From assembly GCF_020171465.1 (NCBI RefSeq), contig NZ_JAIUZR010000004.1, forward strand, positions 124,001-188,000: 64,000 nucleotides of DNA, written 5' to 3'. Position 1 is the stretch's first letter; each line of letters starts with the position of its first letter. This document shows positions 25,584 through 39,160 of the stretch, piece after piece. Position numbers and translations under genes: made by a program. The stretch comes from Lutimonas saemankumensis (GTDB taxonomy: Bacteria; Bacteroidota; Bacteroidia; Flavobacteriales; Flavobacteriaceae). The notes below the pieces were generated by a model that made no database searches, was not told where the DNA came from, and saw only the letters and a list, made by a program, of their open reading frames with translations.

Positions 25584-27539
25584 ATGAAAAACTTAAGACT
25601 ATTACTTACCACAGCTTTACTAGGATTATCCGGCCTTGTTATGAGAGCGGATGTAAGTGTTGCAGATATATTTTCTGACAATATGGTTTTACAGCGCAAT
25701 CTGAATGTAAAAGTTTGGGGAAAAGCAGATCCCGGAGAAAAAATAACAATCAGATTCAATGGTCAAAAACTGAAGGACCGAGCAGATGCAAGTGGCAACT
25801 GGCTGATTGTTCTTGAGCCAATGAAATTCGGTGGGCCTTACTCGATGATCATTCAAGGAAAAAATGAAATTGTATTCAATAATATTTTAATCGGCGACGT
25901 ATGGGTTTGTTCAGGTCAGTCCAATATGCAATGGCCGGTTTCAAAATCAATGAATCCTGAAAAAGAAATTCAAAATGCCAGCTATCCTGAGATCAGGCTT
26001 TTTGAAGTACCACGGAAGGTTAGCAACGTACCTCTTGAATCGATGCCGAATTCTTCGTGGAAGGCCTGCAGCCCTGAAACCATTAAAAACTTCTCTGCCG
26101 TAGGCTATTATTTTGGAAGAGATTTACAAAAAGAGATTGGCGTTCCTATCGGACTTATACATTCTTCCTGGGGAGGAACATGTGTAGAAACCTGGACATC
26201 TAAAGCATCAATTACCAAAGTTCCCAAATATGAAAATATGGGAGAAAGAATCGACCGTTACGATGCGGAAAAAATAATTGATCAGAAAAAGAATGAACTA
26301 AAAAAAGCCTTGGGCGGTTTTCCTGAAAAGGAAAATGGCATGGAAGATCAATGGATGCTCCCAAGTACCGACAAAAGTACCTGGAAAAGTATTGAATTAC
26401 CAACTTTATGGGAAAATGCCGGATACCGTTTGTTAAATGGTGTTGTCTGGTTTAGCCGCGACTTCAATTTGACTGAAAGTGAAATAGTCAAAAATTCACA
26501 ATTGCATTTGGGTAAAATTGATGACAATGATATGACCTGGCTCAATGGGCAAGAAGTTGGAAAAATGAAATGGGGAGCTGACGTTGAACGGGTATATAAG
26601 ATACCTGAAAAAAAATTGAAACCAGGGAAAAACAACATTACAATTCGGGTTGAAGATACTTATTATAAAGGTGGTTTTAGCAGTAAACCGGAAAAACTCT
26701 TTCTTGAACTCGGTCAAAAAAAAATATCTCTTAGCGGTGAATGGAAGTTTAAAATAGATACGGTTTATGCCAATTTCAGAGTGTCTCCTAATGATGCACC
26801 CAGCCTACTTTATAATGCCATGATCAACCCCCTAATACCTTATGGTATAAAAGGTGTGATCTGGTATCAGGGAGAGTCTAATACATCTCGCTCCAAAGAG
26901 TACCAAATCACCTTTCCAAATATGATTAGGAATTGGCGCAAAGACTGGCAACAAGATGATTTTCCTTTCCTTTTTGTTCAATTGGCCAATTATAAGAAAG
27001 CTAAGAATGTTCCTCGGGATGATGACTGGGCTGAATTGCGTGAATCTCAAACCAAAACCCTGAACTTGCCTAAAACAGGTATGGCAGTAGCCATTGATAT
27101 AGGTGAAGCCTCTGATATTCATCCAAAAAACAAACAGGATGTCGGAAATAGGCTGATGCTATCTGCGCTAAAAGTGGCATACGATAAAGACATTGTACAT
27201 TCAGGTCCGATTTATAAGTCAATGCAAATATCAGGGAAGAAGGCCATTATAAGTTTTGACCACATCGGATCTGGACTTCTAATTAAGAATAAACACGGGT
27301 ATATCAATGAGTTTGAAATTGCCGGGGAGGATAAAAAATTCTATTGGGCAAAGGCGACAGTAAATGGTGATAAAATTATTGTATGGTCAGATCAGGTAAA
27401 AAATCCTGTGGCTGTGCGGTTTGGATGGGCAAGCAATCCTGATGAGTTTAATCTTTACAATAAAGAAGGATTACCTGCTTCTCCGTTTAGAACAGATGAT
27501 TGGGAAGGGATCACGGATGGAAAATCCTTTGACGATTAA
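25584..27539 (+). CDS. Sialate O-acetylesterase-like SGNH esterase with inserted sugar-binding domain
   Basis: 651 residues, signal peptide near the N-terminus (ending LVMRAD). Opens with the family's ADIFSDNMVLQRNLNVKVWGKADPGE, then GDVWVCSGQSNMQWPV with catalytic Ser113. The esterase core continues with GVIWYQGESNT and ends with the catalytic Asp/His block EASDIHPKNKQDVGNRL. Between them, at about 250-390, an inserted GH2-type jelly-roll (WFSRDFNLTESE, GKIDDNDMTWLNGQEVG) splits the domain, as in known members. The family removes O-acetyl groups from sugars; in polysaccharide loci these act on acetylated backbone sugars. Sialic acid itself is not implied by anything nearby. Confidence 0.88.
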   Translation: MKNLRLLLTTALLGLSGLVMRADVSVADIFSDNMVLQRNLNVKVWGKADPGEKITIRFNGQKLKDRADASGNWLIVLEPMKFGGPYSMIIQGKNEIVFNNILIGDVWVCSGQSNMQWPVSKSMNPEKEIQNASYPEIRLFEVPRKVSNVPLESMPNSSWKACSPETIKNFSAVGYYFGRDLQKEIGVPIGLIHSSWGGTCVETWTSKASITKVPKYENMGERIDRYDAEKIIDQKKNELKKALGGFPEKENGMEDQWMLPSTDKSTWKSIELPTLWENAGYRLLNGVVWFSRDFNLTESEIVKNSQLHLGKIDDNDMTWLNGQEVGKMKWGADVERVYKIPEKKLKPGKNNITIRVEDTYYKGGFSSKPEKLFLELGQKKISLSGEWKFKIDTVYANFRVSPNDAPSLLYNAMINPLIPYGIKGVIWYQGESNTSRSKEYQITFPNMIRNWRKDWQQDDFPFLFVQLANYKKAKNVPRDDDWAELRESQTKTLNLPKTGMAVAIDIGEASDIHPKNKQDVGNRLMLSALKVAYDKDIVHSGPIYKSMQISGKKAIISFDHIGSGLLIKNKHGYINEFEIAGEDKKFYWAKATVNGDKIIVWSDQVKNPVAVRFGWASNPDEFNLYNKEGLPASPFRTDDWEGITDGKSFDD

Positions 27540-27562
27540 TCAAACATCATAAAAAACAGTTA

Positions 27563-30472
27563 ATGAAAAAAGCGCTTTTTATAACATTCTTATTCATCGT
27601 ATCAGTAAAAAGTATTGCCCAGTATGACACAAGCCATGAGTCGATTGCCTCATATGATGTTCCGAATTGGTACAGCGAAGGAAAACTTGGAATATTTATG
27701 CATTTAAGTGCATTTACAGTTCCAGCTTTTAAAAATGAATGGTACGCAACAAGTATGTACTATGCCGAAGACAATCCTAATATTAGACATAAGGAGTGGA
27801 CTAAATCATTTAGGGATCATCATGAAAAAACCTATGGCCCATTAAATGAGTTTGGATATAAAGACTTTATACCCATGTTCACCTTGGAAAAGTTCGATGC
27901 CGATTACTATGCCGATTTGGTAAAAAAATCTGGCGCGGCTTATTTCGCAGCTCCTGCAGTACACCATGATGGCTTTGCCATGTGGGATTCTAAAGTCATA
28001 GAATGGAATGCAAAAAAAATGGGGCCAAAACGCGATGTTGTTCGTGAGTTGACCAATGCCATGCGTAACAAGGGAATTAAAACCGGTGTTTCCACACACT
28101 ATGGGCGCCACTGGAAGTATTACACCTTCCGACCAGAGTTCGATACATGGGATAAAGCGAACGAAGGTCTTTACGGAAAGCGTCGTAGAGATACCGATCC
28201 TCCCCGACCGGAAGATGCTTTAAAGTGGGAGCACGTTCTAAATGAATTAATCGATAATTACCAACCCGACTATATTTTTGTTGATGGAGGAATATGTGAC
28301 GGCTATACCGAATATAAAAAGCCTTATTTTAGAGATGCCTTGTATCGGGTTGTGGCTCACTACTACAACAAAAGTAAAGAATGGAACCAAGATGTAGTGC
28401 TTTCCTGGAAACGTGATGCCATGACTAAAGGGGAAGCGGTTTATGATACGGAAGGTATTTTAGAAGACGGTATTCCCAAACGCCCGTGGCAGGCACATTT
28501 CACAGTAAACGGCAGCTGGTCTTATGTAGGAGAAAAACCGGCAACATCGATGAATGCTATCATTCGTTCATTTGTTGACCTGGTGAGTCGCAATGGAAAT
28601 CTCTTACTGAATATTGGCCCAAGGCCAGATGGAACCTTGGATAAAAATCAGGAAAATGTGTTATTGGAACTTGGTCAATGGTTAGCAATAAATGGTGAGG
28701 GAATTACTAAATCTACACCCTGGAACACTTGGGGAGCAGGAAAATTAAATTCTTTAAGGGGAGGCTCGGATCTTAATGACTATGACCGAAATGCCGTTCG
28801 ATACACACAAAAAAACGGAAATCTGTATGCCTGGTTCGTGACCTGGCCTGAAAATGGAAAAGTAACACTTCCCATAGCTGGAAATTATAATGCTAAAAAC
28901 ATCGTACCATTAGGAGGGAAAGGAACTTTAAAATTTTCCAAAAATGGTGATAACCTGATCGTTGAACTGCCAAATGAGAAATTTGGCCAATATGTCTGGG
29001 GATTGAAATTATCAAAAGATGAGGATGAACCACGAAATGAATTACAAGAAGTTGCTGCAGCGGCCGTGGCCATGAGCGGAGGAGATGAAAGCGGTCCTCT
29101 TCCTACTCGTTATAAAACAGAAAAACCCCTCCCTTTTCCTAAAGGAGGAGAATGGTTTAAAAAGGCTGGTTTGGGATTATTTATTCACTGGGGTCCCGCA
29201 TCTGTTGCCGATATTGAAGATGTCTGGCGCATCAGGCAGCCCGTGAAAAACAGTGATCCATTGCGTCCAAAGGTTACTCCTCAATATTACTATGATCATG
29301 CACCTGAAGGATTTACTGCGGAGAATTATGATGCAAAAAAATGGATTGAAGCTGCTGCAAAAGCAGGATTCAAGTATTCGGTTTTAACCTCAAAACATCA
29401 TGATGGTTATGCATTATGGCCAAGCAAACTTTCTGATCTGGGAGTGAGTACCTATTTACAAGGGCGTGATCTGTTACAACCCTATGTGGATGCCTTGCGC
29501 GACAATAATATGAAAGTTGGATTCTATTTCTCAGGAGCAGATTGGTGGCAGGACCGTGATTATATGAATTACTATTTCAGTCGCGGTAAAGAAGGATGGG
29601 ATTTTCAAGGAAAGCCTTATCCTCAAAATGCTGTAAAACCGTTGCCGATGAAAATTGTAGAGAACAAGAAGCAGATGGCCTTTGAGGTGATGGAACGGTA
29701 TCGTCCGGATCTTTGGTGGTGGGATTCAGGCTTACCTGTTACGTATGAAGAAACGGCCCTGAAATACAATCCTAACATGATCTTTAACAACCGGGGTAAC
29801 TGGTATCACGATGGAAAACTAAAAGGGAAATACCCGGGCTCAAATTTCGCTACTCCGGAAGGGTTTCATTCTTTGGAGTGGAAGCATGTAAAACAATTGA
29901 TCAAAACAAATACGCCCTGGGAAGTTTGTATGACCTTTCAGCGTTCGGGATGGTTTTACCACGGTCGTAATGGATTGGGTGATCAAACTGCAGCGCTTGA
30001 AGATATCATGTATGCCTTGGCAAGGGTACGATCCTGGCAAGGAAACTTACTCTTGAATATATCTCCACGAGCAGACGGAACACTTCCCGATGCGGTTTAT
30101 ACTGATTTCGAAAAAATGGCACGATGGATGGAATGGGGACAAGCAGCAGTATACAATACAAAAGGAACCCATTTTCCTGAAAAATCGAATGTACCAATTA
30201 CAACTTCTCAAGACAACAAAGTTTGGTACTTGCATGCGCGTCCAGGACAACAATCAGACGCCAATACATGGGGGAAATGGAAGAAAATCTATTATACAGG
30301 GACGGAACCCGGGAAACCGATTCGTGTCACAGAAGTACCAAAAGTAACTTCAGTTAAATTACTGCGCACAGGTGAGCGAATAGATTATAGCCTAAAAAAT
30401 GGCAATCTTGAAATTCAGAATCCGGATGCAGGTCCTGATGGCTTGCATGAAGTGATAGAAATAAAATTTTAA
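27563..30472 (+). CDS. Tandem double GH29 alpha-L-fucosidase (two catalytic modules in one chain)
   Basis: 969 residues, about twice the usual GH29 length; signal peptide ending VKSIAQ. Module 1 (about 25-480): SEGKLGIFMHLSAF, VHHDGFAMWDS, and YQPDYIFVDGG with predicted nucleophile Asp241, then SRNGNLLLNIGPRPDGTLD. Linker about 485-518 is Ala/Gly/Glu-rich. Module 2 (about 525-969): KAGLGLFIHWGPAS, KHHDGYALWPSK, YRPDLWWWDSG with predicted nucleophile Asp721, and SWQGNLLLNISPRADGTLP. Both modules keep the retaining-fucosidase framework, but module 1 has MHLSA where HWG is usual, so its pocket differs. It releases alpha-L-fucose (or a related 6-deoxy or L-galacto sugar). Two modules suggest two linkages, or sulfated and unsulfated fucose, handled by one protein. 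Confidence 0.9.
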   Translation: MKKALFITFLFIVSVKSIAQYDTSHESIASYDVPNWYSEGKLGIFMHLSAFTVPAFKNEWYATSMYYAEDNPNIRHKEWTKSFRDHHEKTYGPLNEFGYKDFIPMFTLEKFDADYYADLVKKSGAAYFAAPAVHHDGFAMWDSKVIEWNAKKMGPKRDVVRELTNAMRNKGIKTGVSTHYGRHWKYYTFRPEFDTWDKANEGLYGKRRRDTDPPRPEDALKWEHVLNELIDNYQPDYIFVDGGICDGYTEYKKPYFRDALYRVVAHYYNKSKEWNQDVVLSWKRDAMTKGEAVYDTEGILEDGIPKRPWQAHFTVNGSWSYVGEKPATSMNAIIRSFVDLVSRNGNLLLNIGPRPDGTLDKNQENVLLELGQWLAINGEGITKSTPWNTWGAGKLNSLRGGSDLNDYDRNAVRYTQKNGNLYAWFVTWPENGKVTLPIAGNYNAKNIVPLGGKGTLKFSKNGDNLIVELPNEKFGQYVWGLKLSKDEDEPRNELQEVAAAAVAMSGGDESGPLPTRYKTEKPLPFPKGGEWFKKAGLGLFIHWGPASVADIEDVWRIRQPVKNSDPLRPKVTPQYYYDHAPEGFTAENYDAKKWIEAAAKAGFKYSVLTSKHHDGYALWPSKLSDLGVSTYLQGRDLLQPYVDALRDNNMKVGFYFSGADWWQDRDYMNYYFSRGKEGWDFQGKPYPQNAVKPLPMKIVENKKQMAFEVMERYRPDLWWWDSGLPVTYEETALKYNPNMIFNNRGNWYHDGKLKGKYPGSNFATPEGFHSLEWKHVKQLIKTNTPWEVCMTFQRSGWFYHGRNGLGDQTAALEDIMYALARVRSWQGNLLLNISPRADGTLPDAVYTDFEKMARWMEWGQAAVYNTKGTHFPEKSNVPITTSQDNKVWYLHARPGQQSDANTWGKWKKIYYTGTEPGKPIRVTEVPKVTSVKLLRTGERIDYSLKNGNLEIQNPDAGPDGLHEVIEIKF

Positions 30473-30475
30473 CGA

Positions 30476-35042
<4,567 letters not shown>

Positions 35043-35053
35043 ATGACCTAATT

Positions 35054-35998
35054 ATGAAAAATTATTGCCTTGTATTTGCATTGCTTCTGTCCGTTCATGG
35101 CTTCGCTCAAAAGGAATTTCACTTTAAAAATGAAGGAAACCCTTTGGTCAAACACATGTATACTGCGGACCCTTCTGCCCATGTTTTTAATGGGAGATTA
35201 TATGTTTATACCTCTCATGATGAAAATAAGGCAACCTATTTTGATATGCTTGACTGGCATGTTTTTTCAACCGATAATCTGGTGGACTGGATTGATCATG
35301 GAGCTGTTTTAAGTTTGGAGGATATTGAATGGGCCGATAAATGGGCCTGGGCCCCTGATGCCATTAAAAGAGATGGAAAGTTCTATTTCTATTATCCGGT
35401 AGAAAGAACCAAAATAGGAGTGGCAGTAAGTGATTCCCCCACGGGTCCCTTTGTGGACAAACGGGGCAGAGCACTTATTGACAATACGGGTCAGATTGAT
35501 AAAATTGGAAAGGAACCTATAGATCCTTCTGTACTTATTGAGGATGGTCAGGCTTTTATGTATTTCGGATGCCGTGAGCCAAAAGTGGTAAAACTGAATA
35601 ATGATATGATGACCCTCAAGGGAGAAGTAAAAGTGTTAAAGATACATGGGATCGAAAATGATAAAGAGCATTTTGGAGGCTATTTCGGAGAGGCTCCTTG
35701 GGTGTTCAAACGTAAGGATACTTTTTACCTGCTTTACTCCAATGGATGGGGAAAGGAAAGTACTTTGGTATATGCCACAGCAAAGGATCCTATGGGACCT
35801 TTTGATTTTCAAGGGGAAGTGATGAGTGTTGTTGATTCATGGACGTCACATGGATCTATCGTTGAATTTAAAGGGAAGTGGTATGTGTTTTATCACAACA
35901 TGGAATTGTCTAAAAACAATTACCGACGGTCGATTTGTTTCGATGAAATCACATTTGATGAAAATGGAATGATCAATAAACTAGAATTAAAAGAATAA
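35054..35998 (+). CDS. GH43-family glycosidase (beta-xylosidase/alpha-arabinofuranosidase type)
   Basis: 314 residues, signal peptide ending VHGFAQ. Single five-bladed propeller. The three catalytic carboxylates can be placed: base Asp39 in MYTADPSAHVF, pKa modulator Asp157 in KEPIDPSVLIEDG, and acid Glu213 in FGEAPWVFKRKDTFYL. Other blades include WAWAPDAIKRDGKFYFYYP and SDSPTGPFVD. No accessory C-terminal module, so this is a compact exo-enzyme. Family members cleave beta-xylose, alpha-arabinofuranose or beta-galactose; context does not choose. It lies 11 bases after the LacZ-type gene. Confidence 0.88.
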   Translation: MKNYCLVFALLLSVHGFAQKEFHFKNEGNPLVKHMYTADPSAHVFNGRLYVYTSHDENKATYFDMLDWHVFSTDNLVDWIDHGAVLSLEDIEWADKWAWAPDAIKRDGKFYFYYPVERTKIGVAVSDSPTGPFVDKRGRALIDNTGQIDKIGKEPIDPSVLIEDGQAFMYFGCREPKVVKLNNDMMTLKGEVKVLKIHGIENDKEHFGGYFGEAPWVFKRKDTFYLLYSNGWGKESTLVYATAKDPMGPFDFQGEVMSVVDSWTSHGSIVEFKGKWYVFYHNMELSKNNYRRSICFDEITFDENGMINKLELKE

Positions 35999-36016
35999 AC
36001 ATTTATTTAAATAACT

Positions 36017-37663
36017 ATGATTCGACTTATAACATTTTGTTTTGCATTATTACTGCTCTCATGCAGTACATCAAATCAAGACAAGAACATCAAGAAAAAT
36101 CAACCCAACATCATCCTGATCATGGCCGATGATATGGGCTTTTCAGATCTGGGCTTTATGGGTTCAGGGATAGAGACTCCCAATATTGATCGATTGGCTG
36201 GTAAAGGAATGGTATTTAATCAGTTCTATAATGCAGGCAGATGCTGCCCGAGCCGTGCCTCATTACTTACGGGTCTCTATGCTCATAATGCAGACTTAGG
36301 CTGGATGACCGCTTCCGATTTTGGCAGGCCGGGTTACAGAGGAACTATCAGTAAAAATAGTGTGACCCTGGCCCAGGTCCTCAAATCAGCGGGATATGAA
36401 AATTATATGACCGGAAAATGGCATTTAACCTATGACCCTAACATGGAAGCAGGGGCCGATAATTCCAACTGGCCCATTCAAAGAGGATTTGACAAATACT
36501 ATGGCGTGCTTTCAGGAGGAGGAGGTTATTATATCCCCTCTACCCTTACCAAAAACAATGAAAGAATAGAGCCTTCAGACGATTTCTACCTTACGGAAGC
36601 GATCAACAACTCCACCATAGAAATATTAGAAGATCATTTTAAAACCAAAGAGGAGAAGCCTTTCTTTTTCTATGTTGCCCATTATGCTCCACACAGGCCA
36701 TTACATGCATTAGAAGATGACATCAAGAAATACAAAGGCAAGTTCAGCAAAGGCTGGGACCACTTTAGAGAACAACGTTTTAAGACCATGAATGAAAATG
36801 GTTTGGCCAATACCTGGGCACTAAGCCAGCGGCCTGCAAATATTCCGGAATGGAACAGCTTATCTGATAAAGAAAAAGCCATGTGGGAAATGCGAATGGA
36901 AGTATACGCGGCGCAAATAGACAGAATGGATCAGGGCATAGGAAAGATCATACAACTTCTTGAAGAAAAAAATGAACTAGATAATACCATTATCATGTTC
37001 TTATCAGACAATGGCGGAAATGCCGAGCCTGAGGGAAAAGATTTTAATGCGGATACCATTCAAAATCCCGGCGACAATAATTTCAATCAAAGTTACCGAA
37101 GGCACTGGGCAAACATGAGCAATACCCCTTTCCGTCTCTACAAAAGCTCAAATCATGAAGGTGGAATCAGCACCCCACTAATCGTGCATTGGCCCGAGAA
37201 AATCAAAGAGGCTTCTGTAACCAATCAGCAGGGGCATGTCATTGACTTGATGCCAACATTGATGGAACTTACCGGTGCAAATTATCCTGAAGAGTTAAAC
37301 GGGAATAAGATCAAAGCCTATCAGGGCAAGAGTATATTATCTGCCATAGAAGGTAATTCTTCAGAAAGAGGACCTATGTTCTTTGAGCATGAAGCTGACA
37401 GAGCGGTAATTGATGGCAAATGGAAACTGGTGGCAACAAAAGCTGGAAAGAAACCTTACAAAGGAAAATGGGAATTATACGATTTATCCGCTGATCGATC
37501 GGAAGAAAATAACCTCATCGAGACCTATCCTGAAATTACTGCTAACCTTGAGCAAAAATGGGATGACTGGGCCCAGGAAAATAATGTTTTACCACTTGAT
37601 GGAAGAGGTTGGGCCAAGAGGGTCAAAAGTGATGTCAACAAGAAAAAAAATAGAGAGGAATGA
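36017..37663 (+). CDS. Formylglycine-dependent sulfatase (S1), CCPSR type, lipoprotein
   Basis: 548 residues, the longest sulfatase here. Lipobox LLSC with Cys16. Active site RCCPSRASLLTG: Cys76 is the formylglycine precursor and Cys77 is the variable position. Metal site MADDMGFSDLGFMGSG at 36-51; MTGKWHLTYDPN; YVAHYAPHRPLHA; LSDNGGNAEPEG. The long central insert (about 230-300, with FSKGWDHFREQRF) and the HWANMSNTPFRLYKSSNHEGG block are typical of the CCPSR arylsulfatase clade. Its stop overlaps the next sulfatase start in an ATGA arrangement, giving coupled translation. Sugar target unknown. Confidence 0.92.
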   Translation: MIRLITFCFALLLLSCSTSNQDKNIKKNQPNIILIMADDMGFSDLGFMGSGIETPNIDRLAGKGMVFNQFYNAGRCCPSRASLLTGLYAHNADLGWMTASDFGRPGYRGTISKNSVTLAQVLKSAGYENYMTGKWHLTYDPNMEAGADNSNWPIQRGFDKYYGVLSGGGGYYIPSTLTKNNERIEPSDDFYLTEAINNSTIEILEDHFKTKEEKPFFFYVAHYAPHRPLHALEDDIKKYKGKFSKGWDHFREQRFKTMNENGLANTWALSQRPANIPEWNSLSDKEKAMWEMRMEVYAAQIDRMDQGIGKIIQLLEEKNELDNTIIMFLSDNGGNAEPEGKDFNADTIQNPGDNNFNQSYRRHWANMSNTPFRLYKSSNHEGGISTPLIVHWPEKIKEASVTNQQGHVIDLMPTLMELTGANYPEELNGNKIKAYQGKSILSAIEGNSSERGPMFFEHEADRAVIDGKWKLVATKAGKKPYKGKWELYDLSADRSEENNLIETYPEITANLEQKWDDWAQENNVLPLDGRGWAKRVKSDVNKKKNREE

Positions 37664-39054
37664 ACAAAATAAAAGTATCAATAGCATTCACATTTTTGAT
37701 TTTGACCTTTGCAAATGGTCATTCTCAATCGAAATCGGAAAACCCCAATTTCATAATCATTTTGGCCGACGATTTAGGGTATGGAGATGTGGGTTTTACA
37801 GGCAGTACACAAATCAAAACACCACATATTGATGCTTTGGCTTCAGGTGGCGTAGTATTTTCTGATGGATATGTTTCTGCACCCGTATGCGCACCATCCA
37901 GAGCAGGTTTAATTACGGGAAGGAACCAGGTCAATTTTGGTTATGACAATAATCTTAGTGAACCGCTCCCTCAATTCAACAAAGAATATTCGGGTTTACC
38001 CATAGAAGAAAAAACCATCGCGGACCGATTGTCAGAGCTTGGCTATGTGAATGGTATTATAGGAAAGTGGCATTTGGGTGAAGAAGAACAATTTCACCCT
38101 CTTGAAAGAGGATTCGATGAATTTTGGGGGTATCTCGGCGGAGGCCATAACTACTTTCAAACCGAATTCAAAGGTGCAAAATATGACAGGCCCATTATCT
38201 CTAACTATAAAAAACCTCAGTCCATCACCTATCTAACAGATGACAAAGGAGATGAATGTGTTGATTTTATTCGTCGTCATAGAGACGAACCCTTCTTTTT
38301 ATATGCTTCTTTTAATGCACCTCATGCACCCATGCAGGCAACTGAGGCTGACTTAAAATTGTATGCACATATCAAAGATGAAAAGAGACGTACCTATGCA
38401 GCCATGGTTCACCGCTTGGATGTCAACATCGGACGAATGATCAAAGAATTAAAAACCCAGGATATTCATGATAACACGGTTATCGTGTTTTTAAGTGATA
38501 ATGGAGGGCCAGATACCAACAACGGTTCAATAAATGCTCCTTTTAATGGCCGTAAAGGTATTTTATTAGAAGGAGGGATAAGGGTTCCCTTCGTATTGTC
38601 CTATCCTGAAAAATTAAAAAGCGGTGTATATGATAAGGCAGTTACTTCTTTGGACCTGGCTCCGACTTTTGTGGCCCTGGCAGGTGGTGAAATAACAAAA
38701 AATGACAATTTTGATGGTGTAAATCTTTTTCCCTACCTCATCAATCAAGGAACTGAAAATCCGCATGAAACCTTGATGTGGAGGTTCACCATTAGCGCCG
38801 GGATAAGAAAAGGAAACTGGAAACTGGTACGCTTACCAGATCGTTTACCATTGCTTTATAATTTGGACAAAGATCCTTCTGAACAAAACAATGTGGCCAG
38901 TGAGAATAATGACCTTGTACAAAGCATGCTAAAGGAATTGGGTAACTGGGACGTTTCAACGCCTCATATTTTATTTCTGGAAGGAAGTAAATGGCGAAGA
39001 AATCAATTGGACCTTTATGATAAATCATATCAATTGGAACAACCAAAAAACTAG
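37660..39054 (+). CDS. Formylglycine-dependent sulfatase (S1)
   Basis: 464 residues, signal peptide ending ANGHSQ. CAPSRAGLITGR with Cys77; LADDLGYGDVGFTGSTQ; IIGKWHLGEEEQFHPLERGFDEF; SFNAPHAPMQ; LSDNGGPDTNNGS. It is closely similar in layout to the sulfatase at 46226-47611 (shared HPLERGFD, GGGHNYF, SLDLAPT/SLDIMAT positions and RTYAAMV), so they are paralogues. Four-base ATGA overlap with the upstream sulfatase. It closes the continuous stretch that began at 21444; a 106-base gap follows. Confidence 0.92.
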   Translation: MNKIKVSIAFTFLILTFANGHSQSKSENPNFIIILADDLGYGDVGFTGSTQIKTPHIDALASGGVVFSDGYVSAPVCAPSRAGLITGRNQVNFGYDNNLSEPLPQFNKEYSGLPIEEKTIADRLSELGYVNGIIGKWHLGEEEQFHPLERGFDEFWGYLGGGHNYFQTEFKGAKYDRPIISNYKKPQSITYLTDDKGDECVDFIRRHRDEPFFLYASFNAPHAPMQATEADLKLYAHIKDEKRRTYAAMVHRLDVNIGRMIKELKTQDIHDNTVIVFLSDNGGPDTNNGSINAPFNGRKGILLEGGIRVPFVLSYPEKLKSGVYDKAVTSLDLAPTFVALAGGEITKNDNFDGVNLFPYLINQGTENPHETLMWRFTISAGIRKGNWKLVRLPDRLPLLYNLDKDPSEQNNVASENNDLVQSMLKELGNWDVSTPHILFLEGSKWRRNQLDLYDKSYQLEQPKN

Positions 39055-39060
39055 TTTTTT
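39045..39060. other. 16-base perfect palindrome over the stop codon; following gap otherwise featureless
   Basis: AAAAAACTAGTTTTTT at 39045-39060 is self-complementary and contains the TAG stop of the preceding sulfatase. A related ACTAGTTAAAAACTA segment follows within 25 bases. The pairs are A/T only with no loop, so it is a poor RNA terminator; it might act as a weak bidirectional signal. The rest of the gap to 39160 shows no recognisable promoter. Confidence 0.3.
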
Positions 39061-39160
39061 ATCAAGTCAACTAGTTAAAAACTATTATGATTCAATAATG
39101 GATTTAGAGTAAACCAAATCATGTATCTCATAAAACAAAATATCAAAACCTTATTAAAAA

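Noticed and set aside
37410-37832. 140-codon open frame overlapping two sulfatase genes
   Set aside because: It is a shifted reading of the sulfatase C-terminus and the next gene's N-terminus, and has no family features.
39045-39060. Terminator at the A/T palindrome after a sulfatase
   Set aside because: The stem is only A/T and has no loop or GC core, so it was kept only as a low-confidence repeat.
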